DNA from: Pigoraptor vietnamica
Lineage: Eukaryota; Opisthokonta; Filasterea
DNA: 30,000 nt
Assembly: GCA_943704525.1 (NCBI GenBank)
Contig: CALSCQ010001059.1
Span: forward strand, 1 to 30,000
Direction: 5' to 3'
In this document: piece by piece, positions 19,155-29,331 of the stretch
How the letters are laid out: each line of letters begins with the position of its first letter
How positions within the stretch are numbered: the first letter of the stretch is position 1
Program-made: the position numbers and the translations under genes
The notes under the pieces: model-generated
Told to the model about the DNA's origin: nothing
Seen by the model: only the letters and a program-made list of their open reading frames with translations
Database searches by the model: none

Positions 19155-21960
19155 CTAATCATACGTCGCGGGCGGCGTCGCGGTGCCCTCAAAGTCGCGG
19201 CCCATCGCGTGCCGGGTACGGTGGTGGTGCATCATCATCACTGGGTCGCGATCTTCCTTCGACGGGCGCACCTGCAGTCCGTGCTGGACCAGCGACATGC
19301 GGAGCAGCATCGCCCGCGCGTTCTGCTCATACTGCTCGCCCATCGCGAGCGCCCGCTGAAACAGCATGCTGCGCTGGTCCACTTGCCTCGCGTGGAGAAT
19401 CTGCCGCACATTGAAATGCAAACAAAGAATAAGCGAATGCAAACGCACAAAGCAACCAATACAAACACGAGGTGCAAGACATGAGAAGCCGAATGTGCGA
19501 AGTCTTAGGGACCAAACGTACCTTATTGTGGCTGTCGATGCGCGCCGGAATGAGCGATTCCATGATAAGAACCGAGAGCTCCTTTTCAAGGCCCGCCACT
19601 GACGTCCCAAACGCATCGGCCATCGAGCGAAGATCGACCGTGAGGAAGGGCGAGCAGTACTGGACGAGCGCGCGGTTGCGAATTTCTTTGAAGAGCGCGT
19701 TGACGTGGTCGTGCAAGTGAATGTCCAGGAGGAGGTCCTCGCGGACTGTCGCCTGAGAGGTCAACCGCGAGAAAGTGAGAATGAATGTGAGAGGGCAAGA
19801 CAGATACAAACAACATAAAACAGCAGAAGCGCATGGCAGTGAAGAAACAGAATGTTCGATAATGCGTGCACTGTCTCGCTTCTCGCACGCGATTCACGCA
19901 CCATGTGCTTCAGCATAGACGCGTAACGGGACGAGTAGAAGTTGTGGATAATTTCGCGCACTTCGGGAACAAGTTCAAGAAACTGCTTGAACGACGGGCT
20001 GTCGAGGACCTTCCGCTTCAGCTCCCCGCTGCAAGGGCGACAAATGGGTCGTTACACGCCGCTGAATAGGAGCAACAAAAAGATACAAGGGAGAACATTG
20101 GTGACGAGCATGTAATAGCATCACAGCTGGGCGCACACATAGAAGCGCGCTTCACTCACCGATCGTACGACGCAAGGGCGCAGAGCCCGCCATAAACTGC
20201 GACGTCCTGCGGGGCAATGACGTCACTGAAGGACGACCCGAGGTCAAACGTCGTCTCCAGAAAGTGCTTGGCGGCCACGCGGTACTTGCCCTCCTGCAAG
20301 GCGAAGGATGGGACCGGTGAAACCCATGCGCAGAAACGAGTGTCACTTCCCCAAACAGACAACTCATCGAAGCATGAGAGATGGCGGACAACCAAGAGGC
20401 ACTGGACGCAGCAATGCGCTCTCCGGCAAAGTGCAACATCAGAAACATTTGGAGCACGGGACACTCACATTGAGGGCAACAAGACCAGCGCAGCACTTGA
20501 GGCGCGCAATGATCGTCGGGTCCTCGCCCACGTCTGGCGTCACCTCCGCCTTGGTGACGTACGAATTGACGAAGCTCCAGTTCTCGAGCTCAATGGACAC
20601 CTGCTCAGAAACAAGAGAGCCGTGTCAACAAACCCCGAACAATAGAAATGAACGAAAAAGAGTGCAAAGGTAATCAGAAACGGCACACAGAACAGGATCC
20701 TGTAACTGGCGTTCACGCATTCTTTTTTGTCGTCGCACCTTAATGACGTTGAGGCACATGACCACAATGTGCTTCGCCGTCGTGCAATAGTCGCGCGCAC
20801 GCGAGTAGCACCGCAACGCGTTCTCCAGCTCGCCCCTGTCGTAAAAGAAGTCGCCGAGGTCGTTCTGGCCCACGCGGATGCCCTCCTTGATCGTCTTGTT
20901 CCGGTAGCCCTTAATGTCCATGTCCAGCTTCTCCTGCTGCTGCGCCGCGCGGCGGTCCACAGACTCAATCCACGCTTGGTCAACGGCAAAGGGCTCGGCA
21001 CCGGCCACTCCGTGCGCGCTGCGGGGAACAACAGGCACACACACACACGTCAGACACATAGCAAATTCGCACGTCAATGTCAAGAATCGGCCCAAGTCAC
21101 AGACGGCTGTCAATCGCGTAACAAGAAGACCAAATGATGTCAGTGTCGTCAACTACGACACATCGCGTACGATGCCCTCCCATTCAGTCCCGAAGCACGC
21201 AACAAACTGTGACATCGGATTGCGCGCGACACTCACTGGAGGTCCTGCAGTTTCTGTGCGAGATCAAGATAGAGCGCCGTGTTCGATGTCTTTTGAACCT
21301 CGGCGATGGCCATCTTCAGCGACTCCACACGAAGCGGCGGGCAGTGCTTCGCGATGAAGAGGAGGCGGATGATCTTTGTGTGGCCCGTGTAGTTGGACAC
21401 GTACGTCTCCAGGTCCTGTGTAACATCATATAATTAGCTCACGGCAATTACACGCAAGTACGATAAGGCGAGCGTAGAGCGGAACGAGGCGAAGAGAGGG
21501 TATTGGTGGGCACACGTGCACAGACAAGTCGTCCCCAATAGCCGTAATTAACTGACTCAAATGACAACGAATAACGGAAAGGGCATCGATACAAATGTCT
21601 GCATAATGAAACGAACCAGGTTGGGCTGCGTGACCTCGTGCGTCGAAGTCGAGTGCGTGCGAAGCTGCTGCACACGCTGCCCTTGCGCGGGGGGTTGCGT
21701 CTGCTGCGGCACATGGGACTCCTCACGGGGAGGTGCGTCCACCTGAAACGAAAGAGGGCCGTTAAGATGATGTTCCACACACAAAAACGCTCATCAACGT
21801 CATCTCAATGAAGAGACCAAGGAAGAGAATTCGCAACATGCACACTGAGTTGGCCTTCCGAAAACAGGCACGAAGAAGTTAGGCCCTGTTTGAGGGATGC
21901 CACACACACAGCACTCTCAACTAAATTGTTACAAACCTGCATCGGCGCTGCCTCCGACAT
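19155..21960 (-). CDS. CSN1: COP9 signalosome subunit 1
   Basis: CSN1 (GPS1) is a scaffold subunit of the COP9 signalosome, which removes NEDD8 from cullin-RING ubiquitin ligases. Nine exons on the minus strand: 21937-21960, 21617-21742, 21237-21415, 20739-21018, 20469-20600, 20160-20293, 19902-20028, 19522-19752 and 19155-19400. They give 492 in-frame residues (human about 491). The start [16 protein letters not shown] matches EPMQIDVDPQED near the human N-terminus. Next come the helical repeats ([69 protein letters not shown]). The PCI domain follows ([68 protein letters not shown]). The tail is short and His-rich ([10 protein letters not shown]) and differs from animals. The 24-nt first coding exon is supported by the conserved PMQ-VD junction. 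Confidence 0.96.
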
Positions 21961-23177
21961 CCTCAAATTTCCTTGGCTCGAGCCCCCCCGCTACGCGTAC
22001 GACAAGGGCCAACACAACCACCAACGCTCCCTACGATGCCACCTCGCACGCCGTAACAACTTGGCGCGGGCAGTGAAACAAACAATTCGAGTGCACTAAA
22101 ACGGGCGGCTCTAGCAACGCCGCAGCAAACACCGAGGGTGGACGTGCGACCTAGCGCCCTCTGTCCTAAGACTACTATGGGGGCGAGAGGATTGGTTTTA
22201 ACAGGTGGATGCGAATTCGACAAGCGCGCACATGAAGAGATCTGCAAAAACAGATGGCGCAGACCAACTTCGTACGACAGGGTGACACGTAGTCTGAACA
22301 ATTACATGTTTTGGCTCGTAATGTATTGTGATTCATCGACTACTTATTGGTGGACATAAGTACATCTTCACGTTGTCTTGTCTCCTTGCATGAAGGACAT
22401 CTGTACTGGACTCCCCGGGTGCGCCTTCCTTGGACCATGCTGTACCAGCAACAGAACAAGGAATTCCCTTACATCGAACCCGTAGTCTCATGGCATTGAT
22501 ATAAGGAAGATGTTGGCCGTGCATCACATGTACGCAACATGACTCAGAGAGCCCGTCAGTTGGAGAGTGTATTCATTTTGGGCATGCTGCAAGTATCAAC
22601 GGAACCTGTCCAAAGAAGAACGAGGGCCTCGGCTCAAGGGTTCACAAGTTGCCTGCCGTTCATACACAAAATCACAAACCCGAAGTGCCTGTCATGAGGA
22701 TAGACGGAGGTCGATCAGGCATTGCAGTACAAGAGAGAAAAGTGCAAACTGAACATGTTCGTATGGCTCAGCGACACAGGAAAAACTTCACGAAGAGTTC
22801 AGGGCGGACGCAATGGTCCATTGAATATGGTTACATCTCAGCCATACAATAAGTGACTTGTCACATCGCGTTATAGCCGCACACTCACCAGCACAACATA
22901 CGCAGGTGACGGGCACAAGCAAACGCTCCCGTAACTGCAAAGCATGACATACAGAGATCGAGTTAGTGTAGGTTCGTGTGCGCAATCAGGAGACACAATA
23001 GAACGGATTGTCTGACATTAGAAGTGTTCTCAGCGACTTAAATAATGAATCACGTGGTCATCGTTTGGTTCTCATCCCCGAACACGGCTCAATGCATAGC
23101 CATACACAACACGGAAGCGCATGCTCACCTCCATGGACAGTGCCGATGAAGAAGGAAAAGGACGGCGATTTGAGAAT
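21961..23177. other. Sparse, lower-GC gap upstream of CSN1
   Basis: About 1.2 kb has no gene I can recognise. It must hold the CSN1 promoter. Base composition drops relative to the flanking genes. An imperfect inverted repeat, GCGCCCTCTGT (22154-22164) with ACAGATGGCGC (22250-22260), flanks about 85 bases. A short minus-strand segment at 22889-22934 has good splice signals on both sides and may be an exon of the doubtful gene at 23.2-23.4 kb. Short ORFs at 22138-22359 (+) and 22333-22527 (-) match nothing I know. Confidence 0.5.
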
Positions 23178-23406
23178 CTAGCTGTCACGGCCGACCGACC
23201 AGCTGGCACCACGTGCTCCAAACTTGTATGGTCGGTCAGTGGAAGAGGGTGCTATGACGTAGAGTGAGTGTTAGGGCACGACGTATGATTACTGCGTATG
23301 GTGAGGGTTATATTGTTTCAACACCAGTCGTTTGCGAGGAAGGAACGAGGTGCTCCACGACGACTTCCGCGGAGAGCGAGTTGAAGCTTGCGACGGCGTC
23401 CGACAT
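23129..23406 (-). CDS. Doubtful small multi-exon gene, unrecognised
   Basis: The ATG at 23404-23406 opens a plausible reading frame, MSDAVASFNSLSAEVVVEHL. It could be spliced from about 23323 to an acceptor at 23252-23254 (CATAG) and run open for 41 codons to a strong donor (GGAG/GTGAGC) at 23129. The next segment with good signals, 22889-22934 (TTTGCAG acceptor, GTGAGT donor), would continue in frame and end in VTCVCCAG. A competing model stops inside 23178-23251 and gives 51 residues. The first donor (GTTGAA or GTGTTG) is weak, the first intron is short (about 73 nt), and I recognise no family. It lies divergent to the F-box gene. It may be a real lineage-specific gene or chance. Confidence 0.3.
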
Positions 23407-23646
23407 GGCTGGTTTGTTTTAAGAGGTGAATGGCATGCTACGAGCTTGAGCGCCGCCCGCCGTTGTGAAATCGCGCAAAACGGCTAAAGTAGTAAGTGTG
23501 AGTATAGGTGAGGGTTCTGCCCGTAGCTGTGCGCTTCTTCATTTGATCCAGCGGTCGCTTTTCGAATTGCGACTCGTTTCTTTTCGGTCGCGGCACTTTG
23601 TCGCATTTGTGGTGCCCAAGGGACCTGCCTCTGCAGCATCTCTTCC

Positions 23647-25809
23647 ATGGCGTCGACAGCGCGCCCACACGCCGCCCCGCCACACTCGACCACACATACA
23701 TCGCCGCTGCTCCTGGGCCTTCCAGAGGAGGTCCTCCTCCACCTCGTCCAGGTCGGAGGCTTCACGCTCACAGACATCGGCCACCTGCGGGCCACGTGCA
23801 GGGCCCTGCGCTCTTTTCTCGACCGTTTCAACAGCGCCGTCAACGACTGTGTCGGTGGCGACCTGTCAAAGTACCGGCCGTACAACTACTGGGGCGTTGT
23901 CGCCGCTGCGGGAGGTGGCCACATCGAGCTGCTTCAGTTGATGTACGAAGACGAGGCCAGGCACGGGCGCGTGCCGAATTATCGGCACTGGGACACGAAC
24001 GACGAGGAGTACTCGCCGGAGATCGCGCTAGGGTGCGACCGTTGGGAGGTGTTGGAATGTGTTCTGAGCCACTGCGCGTACGACTTGGCTCCGGAATGGC
24101 GCGGCGGCACATACTCGCGCGACCAGATCCTCTTTTTGCTTCAGAGAGGGCTCCGGTACGATGCCGTGCGTGCTATCCGCGAAGTCATCGGCCGTGGCGA
24201 GGGGGATCTCGTCCGGCGCTTGCTCCCGTACGTCGCTTCAACTTACAGTCTACGGGAAGTCCTCGCGATTGCGCTTCGGCGGCACCCCGAAGGCGCCGAT
24301 ATCTTTGACCTCGTCCTTGCAGAGTGTCTTCGTCGTGGCGTGAGCAAGACTGATGCGGCGGAGTCGCTCTTTGGGGCGGTGTCTAGGGATGAGAGGGCGG
24401 CGGCCTTGATAGACCATGCGTCGTGTCGTCTGCATGTCGCGCTCGGCGACATGGGACGGGAGCTTCTCGTTGACATCGCGAATAGCGCCGTCGACGCCGA
24501 TCTGATCGCGCGGCTGCACGCTCTCGGCGTCCGGCGGACGAGAGCGAACGTGAATGCGCCGGACTTCCTCCAGACATTGGCAGAAGGTGCGCCATTAGAA
24601 CAGTGGGCGTTTATCGCGCTGCTTCAGCGAGGCGATTTCGGCGCGGCGAAAGTGGCGGTCGTGCACCTGGACCGCGACAGTGTGCGCATTGACGAAGTCG
24701 TCTGGTCCCTCGTCCACCACCCCGGCGCCGTCCCCGCGCTCCGCTGGCTGCTCGCGGAGGGCCTTTTGACCGCGCAGCACGCGGGCGTCTTTGTGAACTA
24801 CATTCGAATGTGGGGGGTACGAATCACGGCGGAGCTCGCCGATTTTCAATGGGCGCTCTTGCAATCACGGGCGGCGACTGCGACGCGCTTCATCAGCAAG
24901 TGGTTTTTCCAAGCGATCGAGGACGGCGATCTTCCGCTCCTGCGGCACCTGTGCGAGCACGTGGACGTCGCGTGCGTATCCGATATGGACGAAGATGCTC
25001 TGAAGTGCGCAATTCGCGACGGGAACTTTGCGATTCTGTCGTACATGATGGACGTGAACGCGCGTATTGCGCCGTCGCTCTGCTCGGACACGGGGCTCGC
25101 TGCATTCGATGCGCGAAGGCGGCCCTTTGACCTCACTTCTGCGCTTCAATCCGCCGTTCATACGGGGAACATGCGAATGGCGAGGATGATCGATCGTCGG
25201 TTGCCTGGTTTGCGCGCTTCTCTCTGGGCCGCATGCCGTTCGCGACGTTGGAAGGTGTTCCATTTTGTGCACGGTCGATTGGACCCTTCCGTGCGCGACG
25301 CCGAGTGCGACGGTGCGCTTGTGAGAGCGATGGAAAAGGGTCGTATGGAGTTTGCGCGGTGGTTCGAGACGAACGAGCCGCGCTGTTTCGAGCGATGCCT
25401 GCCGCAGTTGCGGGAGCTGGCGGAAAGGACGAGTGAGCCCATCCTGCACGACATGCTGATCCACTTTCCGCGCTGCTGCGAGGGAATGCGGCCTCGCAGT
25501 TTTGCGACGACGTACCGCACGTATTTGCTAGAGGAGCGCCTTGGCGTTACTCTCGTCGAGCGTCCGCTTACTTTGGACCTCAAGTGGGGGGACGCGCGCG
25601 GTGCGCTTCAGGCGGCAATCGACTTCCGCATCCCCGTCAAGCTGACGTGCAATGATAACGTCGATTACGAAGCCTCGTTTTCCGAGTTTCAAAAGGACAA
25701 CCCTTCGTTGGCACGTTGGTTCTTGGAGCGGCGGGCCTTTGGCGAGTTCGTCTTCCTGCCCGTGGAGCCCCCGACGGACGACGATTCTGTGGGAGTGGAG
25801 CTCAGTTGA
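23647..25809 (+). CDS. F-box / degenerate ankyrin-repeat protein, intronless
   Basis: One uninterrupted reading frame of 720 residues. Residues 19-60 look like an F-box (SPLLLGLPEEVLLHLVQ, then DIGHLRATCRALRSFLDRF), the segment by which such proteins dock to Skp1 in SCF ubiquitin ligases. The remainder is helical with recurrent ankyrin-like units of the form Ala-x-x-x-Gly-(Asp/Asn/His): WGVVAAAGGGHIELLQLMYE (82-101), FQAIEDGDLPLLRHLCE (421-437), ALKCAIRDGNFAILSYMM (451-468), ALQSAVHTGNMRMARMI (499-515) and ALVRAMEKGRMEFARWFE (557-574). Such proteins are expanded in amoebae and in giant DNA viruses of amoebae. A substrate-receptor role is inference. It lacks introns although all its well-supported neighbours have them, and GC content is similar to theirs. 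The start is the first ATG of the frame, preceded by a C-rich leader. The partner substrate is unknown. Confidence 0.85.
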   Translation: MASTARPHAAPPHSTTHTSPLLLGLPEEVLLHLVQVGGFTLTDIGHLRATCRALRSFLDRFNSAVNDCVGGDLSKYRPYNYWGVVAAAGGGHIELLQLMYEDEARHGRVPNYRHWDTNDEEYSPEIALGCDRWEVLECVLSHCAYDLAPEWRGGTYSRDQILFLLQRGLRYDAVRAIREVIGRGEGDLVRRLLPYVASTYSLREVLAIALRRHPEGADIFDLVLAECLRRGVSKTDAAESLFGAVSRDERAAALIDHASCRLHVALGDMGRELLVDIANSAVDADLIARLHALGVRRTRANVNAPDFLQTLAEGAPLEQWAFIALLQRGDFGAAKVAVVHLDRDSVRIDEVVWSLVHHPGAVPALRWLLAEGLLTAQHAGVFVNYIRMWGVRITAELADFQWALLQSRAATATRFISKWFFQAIEDGDLPLLRHLCEHVDVACVSDMDEDALKCAIRDGNFAILSYMMDVNARIAPSLCSDTGLAAFDARRRPFDLTSALQSAVHTGNMRMARMIDRRLPGLRASLWAACRSRRWKVFHFVHGRLDPSVRDAECDGALVRAMEKGRMEFARWFETNEPRCFERCLPQLRELAERTSEPILHDMLIHFPRCCEGMRPRSFATTYRTYLLEERLGVTLVERPLTLDLKWGDARGALQAAIDFRIPVKLTCNDNVDYEASFSEFQKDNPSLARWFLERRAFGEFVFLPVEPPTDDDSVGVELS

Positions 25810-26183
25810 TGCCCACGGGCGACGACGACGAGTGACCATGAAGGTTCTGAAAAATCGACTCTCTTTCCATCCGGGCGTTTTTTAGTGAGGCATGAGAAAA
25901 CAAAAGTGAAGGATCCGCCCCAAGTCATAGACGTGTCCCCCCACTCAGAGAACGAAACACAGGTGCAGCAACCATAGCTCCCTTTCAACGAGTACGGTTT
26001 CGTACATTGGCACTCAATGCCAGAAGCGATGCGCACAGACGCAGCCGCAGACGCCACGCGCAGACGCAGCCGCACACGCCACGCTCAGACGCAGCCGCAC
26101 ACTCCACGCGGAATTCAAGCATAAACGTTGCCGACGCACAACGCAAGACTGAAAACGATATAAATGGGAAAGGGCCACCAATG
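25810..26183. other. Convergent intergenic region with 25-bp repeat
   Basis: These 374 bases lie between the F-box stop and the COX20 stop. They contain a 25-bp tandem repeat at 26036-26110. Otherwise I see only 3' UTR-like sequence. Confidence 0.55.
26036..26110. repeat. 25-bp tandem repeat, three copies
   Basis: Three units of 25 bases, each starting CAGACGCAGCCGCA, occupy 26036-26060, 26061-26085 and 26086-26110 with one to three differences between copies. The repeat is downstream of COX20 on the minus strand and probably falls in a 3' UTR. Confidence 0.88.
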
Positions 26184-27029
26184 TCATTGCGGCGGCCTCG
26201 AGCTGGGCGAACTGGGCGCTGGCGCGGATGGCGACGGCGACTCTTTGCGCTTCGATAGCTTCTCGATGCTCTCCTTGATGAGGCGAATGTTGCGTTCCCT
26301 CTGGTACCGACACCAGTGCCTTTTAGATTGGATGCGACAGTTAGATGGGATGCGACAGAACGGTCAGAACTCTGCATCAGTGTGAAGCGGGAAAACTTTT
26401 TTTTTTTTTTTTTTTTTTTTTTCAGTTTTGCCAAGCACAGCAATAAGCTCTTCTTGACGAGGGGATCAACAGAGCGACGAATGGGTGGTGCAGTCGAGGC
26501 ATCCACTCACCATGATACGATGGAGATGCCCGCAAAGGTGAAGACGGCGACATTGCCGCCCTTAATAGGGTTCACTGCGCCATCAGAGAACAAATATGGT
26601 GAGATGCGAGCCCCTCAATCATCTCTACGCCCCCATCCGCGCCCGCATACTCTCACGTACGTGAACGCCTGGCGCCGATCTCTCAGACTCATATCACCAG
26701 CGTACACTTTAGAACTTCAACGTCCGGTTTCGAACGGCACTCACACGTCATGAACCCGCGCACAAAACCGGCGATGACTCCACTGACGATGCCGTTCAAG
26801 AAAGCGTCGCGTGCGCACGGTACTCGCTTGATGTCAAACGCAAACTCGAACTTGGCCTGCAAACAACACACGCATCAAACTTTAGAAGGGACATTCGCAT
26901 CGCTCTTGTGACTCAAACGGCTCCTTTTAAAGCAACGTCACGCACACCGAAGAGAGATCCGCGAACCTTCTTGTCTCCTTCCTCAGCATTGTTGCTTGCA
27001 CCGCCTGCGATCCCCCCTTCAGACGCCAT
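26184..27029 (-). CDS. COX20: COX20 (FAM36A), cytochrome oxidase assembly factor
   Basis: COX20 is an inner-membrane chaperone of mitochondrial Cox2 during complex IV assembly. Four exons on the minus strand, 26967-27029, 26745-26856, 26511-26574 and 26184-26319, give 124 residues (human 118). The N-terminus is MASEGGIAGGASNN, then acidic. FDIKRVPCARDAFLNGIVSG followed by VIAGFVRGFM aligns with LDVENTPCARHSILYGSLGSVVAGFGHFLF, covering the conserved PCAR motif and membrane span 1. NVAVFTFAGISIVSW is membrane span 2. HWCRYQRERNIRLIKESIEK matches FHCRYNYAKQRIQERIAREE. The tail is a Ser/Pro-rich extension not found in human. Intron 3 (26320-26510) contains a 26-base A tract on the coding strand. 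Confidence 0.9.
26397..26422. repeat. Poly(T)26 homopolymer in COX20 intron 3
   Basis: A 26-base T run on the + strand is poly(A) in the direction of COX20 transcription. No target-site duplication or upstream body resembling a retrotransposed sequence is visible next to it, so I treat it as a homopolymer microsatellite. Confidence 0.9.
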
Positions 27030-27150
27030 TCGGGGGTTGTAGCGCAACCACGGCGGTCGCGTCTATCGCACGGTAGATCTTCGCTCCATCCAGAGACGTT
27101 CACACACCACGAGCACCACTCCTAGCAATCGTTCTCCGATCACTCAAATG

Positions 27151-27429
27151 CTATCGTTCCTCTCGCAAAGCCTCAGCGTAAATCCCGGCCAGTTTCTCAC
27201 ACCGTCGGCACGAGTCACACATCAGCTGGGTTGTATGGGTCACTTTAGTCGGGACTATTGAATTGAAATTGCGCTTATTTTTCATGCGAATTGTGGACTC
27301 GTCTTTCAATATCACGATTGAGCCGGATTTTACTCCGGATAATCCTCCACATCTTTGGCAGAGCTGTCGCTCCCTCAGTCTTTCCCTCTTTATTAGCGCA
27401 CGCTTTTCTCTTTGCTTCGTTGGGTTCAT
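27151..27429 (-). CDS. 92-aa protein with two CxxC pairs, Rpr2/SNM1-like zinc ribbon suspected
   Basis: An uninterrupted frame from ATG to TAG gives 92 residues. The N-terminal 30 residues are very basic (MNPTKQREKRALIKRERLRE). LCQRCGG follows, then a stretch SGSIVILKDESTIRMKNKRN and, after a Pro-Thr segment, THTTQLMCDSCRRCEKLAG. Two CxxC pairs separated by about 43 residues, with basic residues and a hydrophobic strand between them, resemble zinc ribbons of the RNase P/MRP protein family (Rpr2, Rpp21, SNM1 and C18orf21-like). I base this on pattern alone. The gene is AT-richer than its neighbours, has no intron, and lies head-to-tail 121 bases upstream of COX20 on the same strand. It could instead be a single exon of a longer gene or a chance ORF. 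Confidence 0.5.
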   Translation of the reverse strand: MNPTKQREKRALIKRERLRERQLCQRCGGLSGVKSGSIVILKDESTIRMKNKRNFNSIVPTKVTHTTQLMCDSCRRCEKLAGIYAEALREER

Positions 27430-27722
27430 TTCTTTAGTTGTCGCTGTCCAGAGCAAGTGAGTCCTTTGTCACGGCTGCATGTTCCGTTTTGCGCCTTTAT
27501 TATGTGTGTTTGCGAATGTTGTGTGTTTTCGATTTGTAGGGGCATGACTTTACGACACGCTCGTTTTCAAAGGGCTACGTTCTTTAACGCGACATGTCCG
27601 TGTGTTGGATTTGCGGTCCTCTCCCTCTTTTTATGTAATTCACGACAGCCGGTGCACGCTCACTGACAGAGGGATGGCGTGCGGTTGCTAATGACGAGTT
27701 GTACCTTCAAACAGCCTCGAAG
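27430..27722. promoter_or_regulatory. Divergent gap between CxxC gene and 58-aa gene
   Basis: These 293 bases are GT- and T-rich and would contain both promoters if the CxxC gene is real. If it is not, the promoter gap between COX20 and the 58-aa gene is 27030-27722. No copy of the 12-bp near-palindrome is present. Confidence 0.45.
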
Positions 27723-28168
27723 ATGCCCGCTCAGTTTGTTCGGCCCACGCGCACCATTTGGCACGTCGTGCGCCCCGCGCGCGAGTTCCTCGTGAGCCTC
27801 GCGTTCGTGTGGACGGCGGTGCACGTCTTCCTTCCCTGTAAGTGGCTTCGCTGACTCGATGCAAGGCGTCCTTTATTGAACATGTGAGCGCTGCAAATGC
27901 GTACATTCGCGATACTAAGTACTCGTTTTCCGTCTTTTTTTCCCTACTTGTGAACGCAGCTGAAAGCGACCGTGCCCACTCCAGTGAGTAGAGCTGCGCC
28001 CGTATGTAATGTGCGGACATGTACGCAGGGATTCAGAGCTGCGGACATCGTGATGTTGTTTAGTGCGACCGTTCTCCAACGTGCTCGTCCGTTGCCACGA
28101 ACGACGCTGATATGTGTATTCGCGTTGCAGAGTACCTTCACCCTCACGCTCACCACGACGAGCACTAA
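27723..28168 (+). CDS. 58-aa single-span membrane protein with His-rich tail
   Basis: Three exons, 27723-27837, 27960-27983 (24 nt) and 28131-28168, join in frame to 58 residues. All junctions have clear signals (GTAAGT and GTGAGT donors, CAG acceptors after T-rich stretches). The N-terminus is basic (MPAQFVRPTRTIWHVVRPAR), then one hydrophobic span (EFLVSLAFVWTAVHVFLP), then a short polar segment and the tail YLHPHAHHDEH. The size, Arg-rich head, Trp-containing span and His/Asp tail recall small accessory subunits of mitochondrial respiratory complexes such as NDUFB2, but the identity is not proven. The His cluster might bind a metal. Located between COX20 and ORC5, convergent with ORC5. Confidence 0.65.
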
Positions 28169-28495
28169 GCGAACCTTCGCTTGCTGTTCGCGATGTGCCT
28201 TCCTTCATTGCGGTTGACTGGGTCGTGAACGCGTGCGGCGGTGTCTGCCCTTCGTGCACTGTCGCGCGGCCCTATGTGTGGATGACGCGCGCTGCGTGTG
28301 CTGTTGCTGGCGTAAGCGAGCTGGACGCAACGGTTGTGTCTGTATAGTGTGGCGGGCGCTGTGTCGGCCACTAAAATTGCTTTTGCTTGTGCACTGTGTG
28401 TTCGACGGTTGTGTCTGAGTGGGTGTGTCTGCGTCTAATGTGTGAGCGTGGATGGGATACTGAGCGGATCGCGACATTAGGTCACCCTCTCGCGT
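28169..28495. other. Convergent intergenic region, 58-aa gene / ORC5
   Basis: These 327 bases lie between two stop codons, GT-rich on the + strand (GTGTGTCTGCGTCTAATGTG and similar). I see no other feature. Confidence 0.55.
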
Positions 28496-29197
28496 TTACT
28501 CTGGCACATAGAGATATCGCTGGAGGTCAAACGACACGGATCGGCTGACGGCTTGCACCATTTCGAGGCCGGCATTGCACCTAGGAGAGTTGTTGTGGTG
28601 TGCGTGTGCATGCGTGTTTGTTGGGGAGAGGGAGGACGGACGAGTGAGGATCGTCAGCGACGCATTACGGACATGGCTGCTCACAGACAACATGTGCGCG
28701 AATAAGCAGACGCAGGCCGTGCACACACACCGATAGCGAATCGAGTCGAGGTTGTCTGGCGCGCTCACTTGGGACACCAACCGCACCGTCACAAGCGACG
28801 AAATCTGCGTGGGATTAGGGAAACACAGAGTGAACACGAAATACCACATGCACCCGCAAACGGACAGCATCCATTGAGACGCACGCGACGTACATAGAAA
28901 AGCACGCACGCACAACGAGACGGAAGGAGAAGGGGAGATGGTGCTCCTTGTCTAACAGCGCACCTGGTGGTACATGTCGAGAGTCGGCTGCGCGTCACCC
29001 TCCGCAATGGAATAGAAGATGGCGAGCCACCGATCGAGCGGAAAGGGGCGCGGGCCGAGCAACTGCGGGTCCTGCTGTGGGGCGCGAGGGAGAAGGCGTG
29101 AGTGAGACTTCGACAAAACGGACAAAATAGACAGTCACTTTTCCTAAATAAGCCTTCGTCTGCGATCGGACAGACTCATTCCAGCACACAAACACAC

Positions 29198-29251
<54 letters not shown>

Positions 29252-29299
29252 ACACACATACACACGCACACACACACACACACATACACACACACATAC

Positions 29300-29331
<32 letters not shown>

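Noticed and set aside
22138-22359. 73-aa plus-strand ORF in the CSN1 upstream gap
   Set aside because: It has no recognisable domain, codon use is unlike the genuine genes, and it overlaps the inverted repeat.
26397-26422. Poly(A) tail of a retrotransposed element
   Set aside because: There is no body with homology, no flanking target-site duplication, and it lies inside a normally spliced intron.
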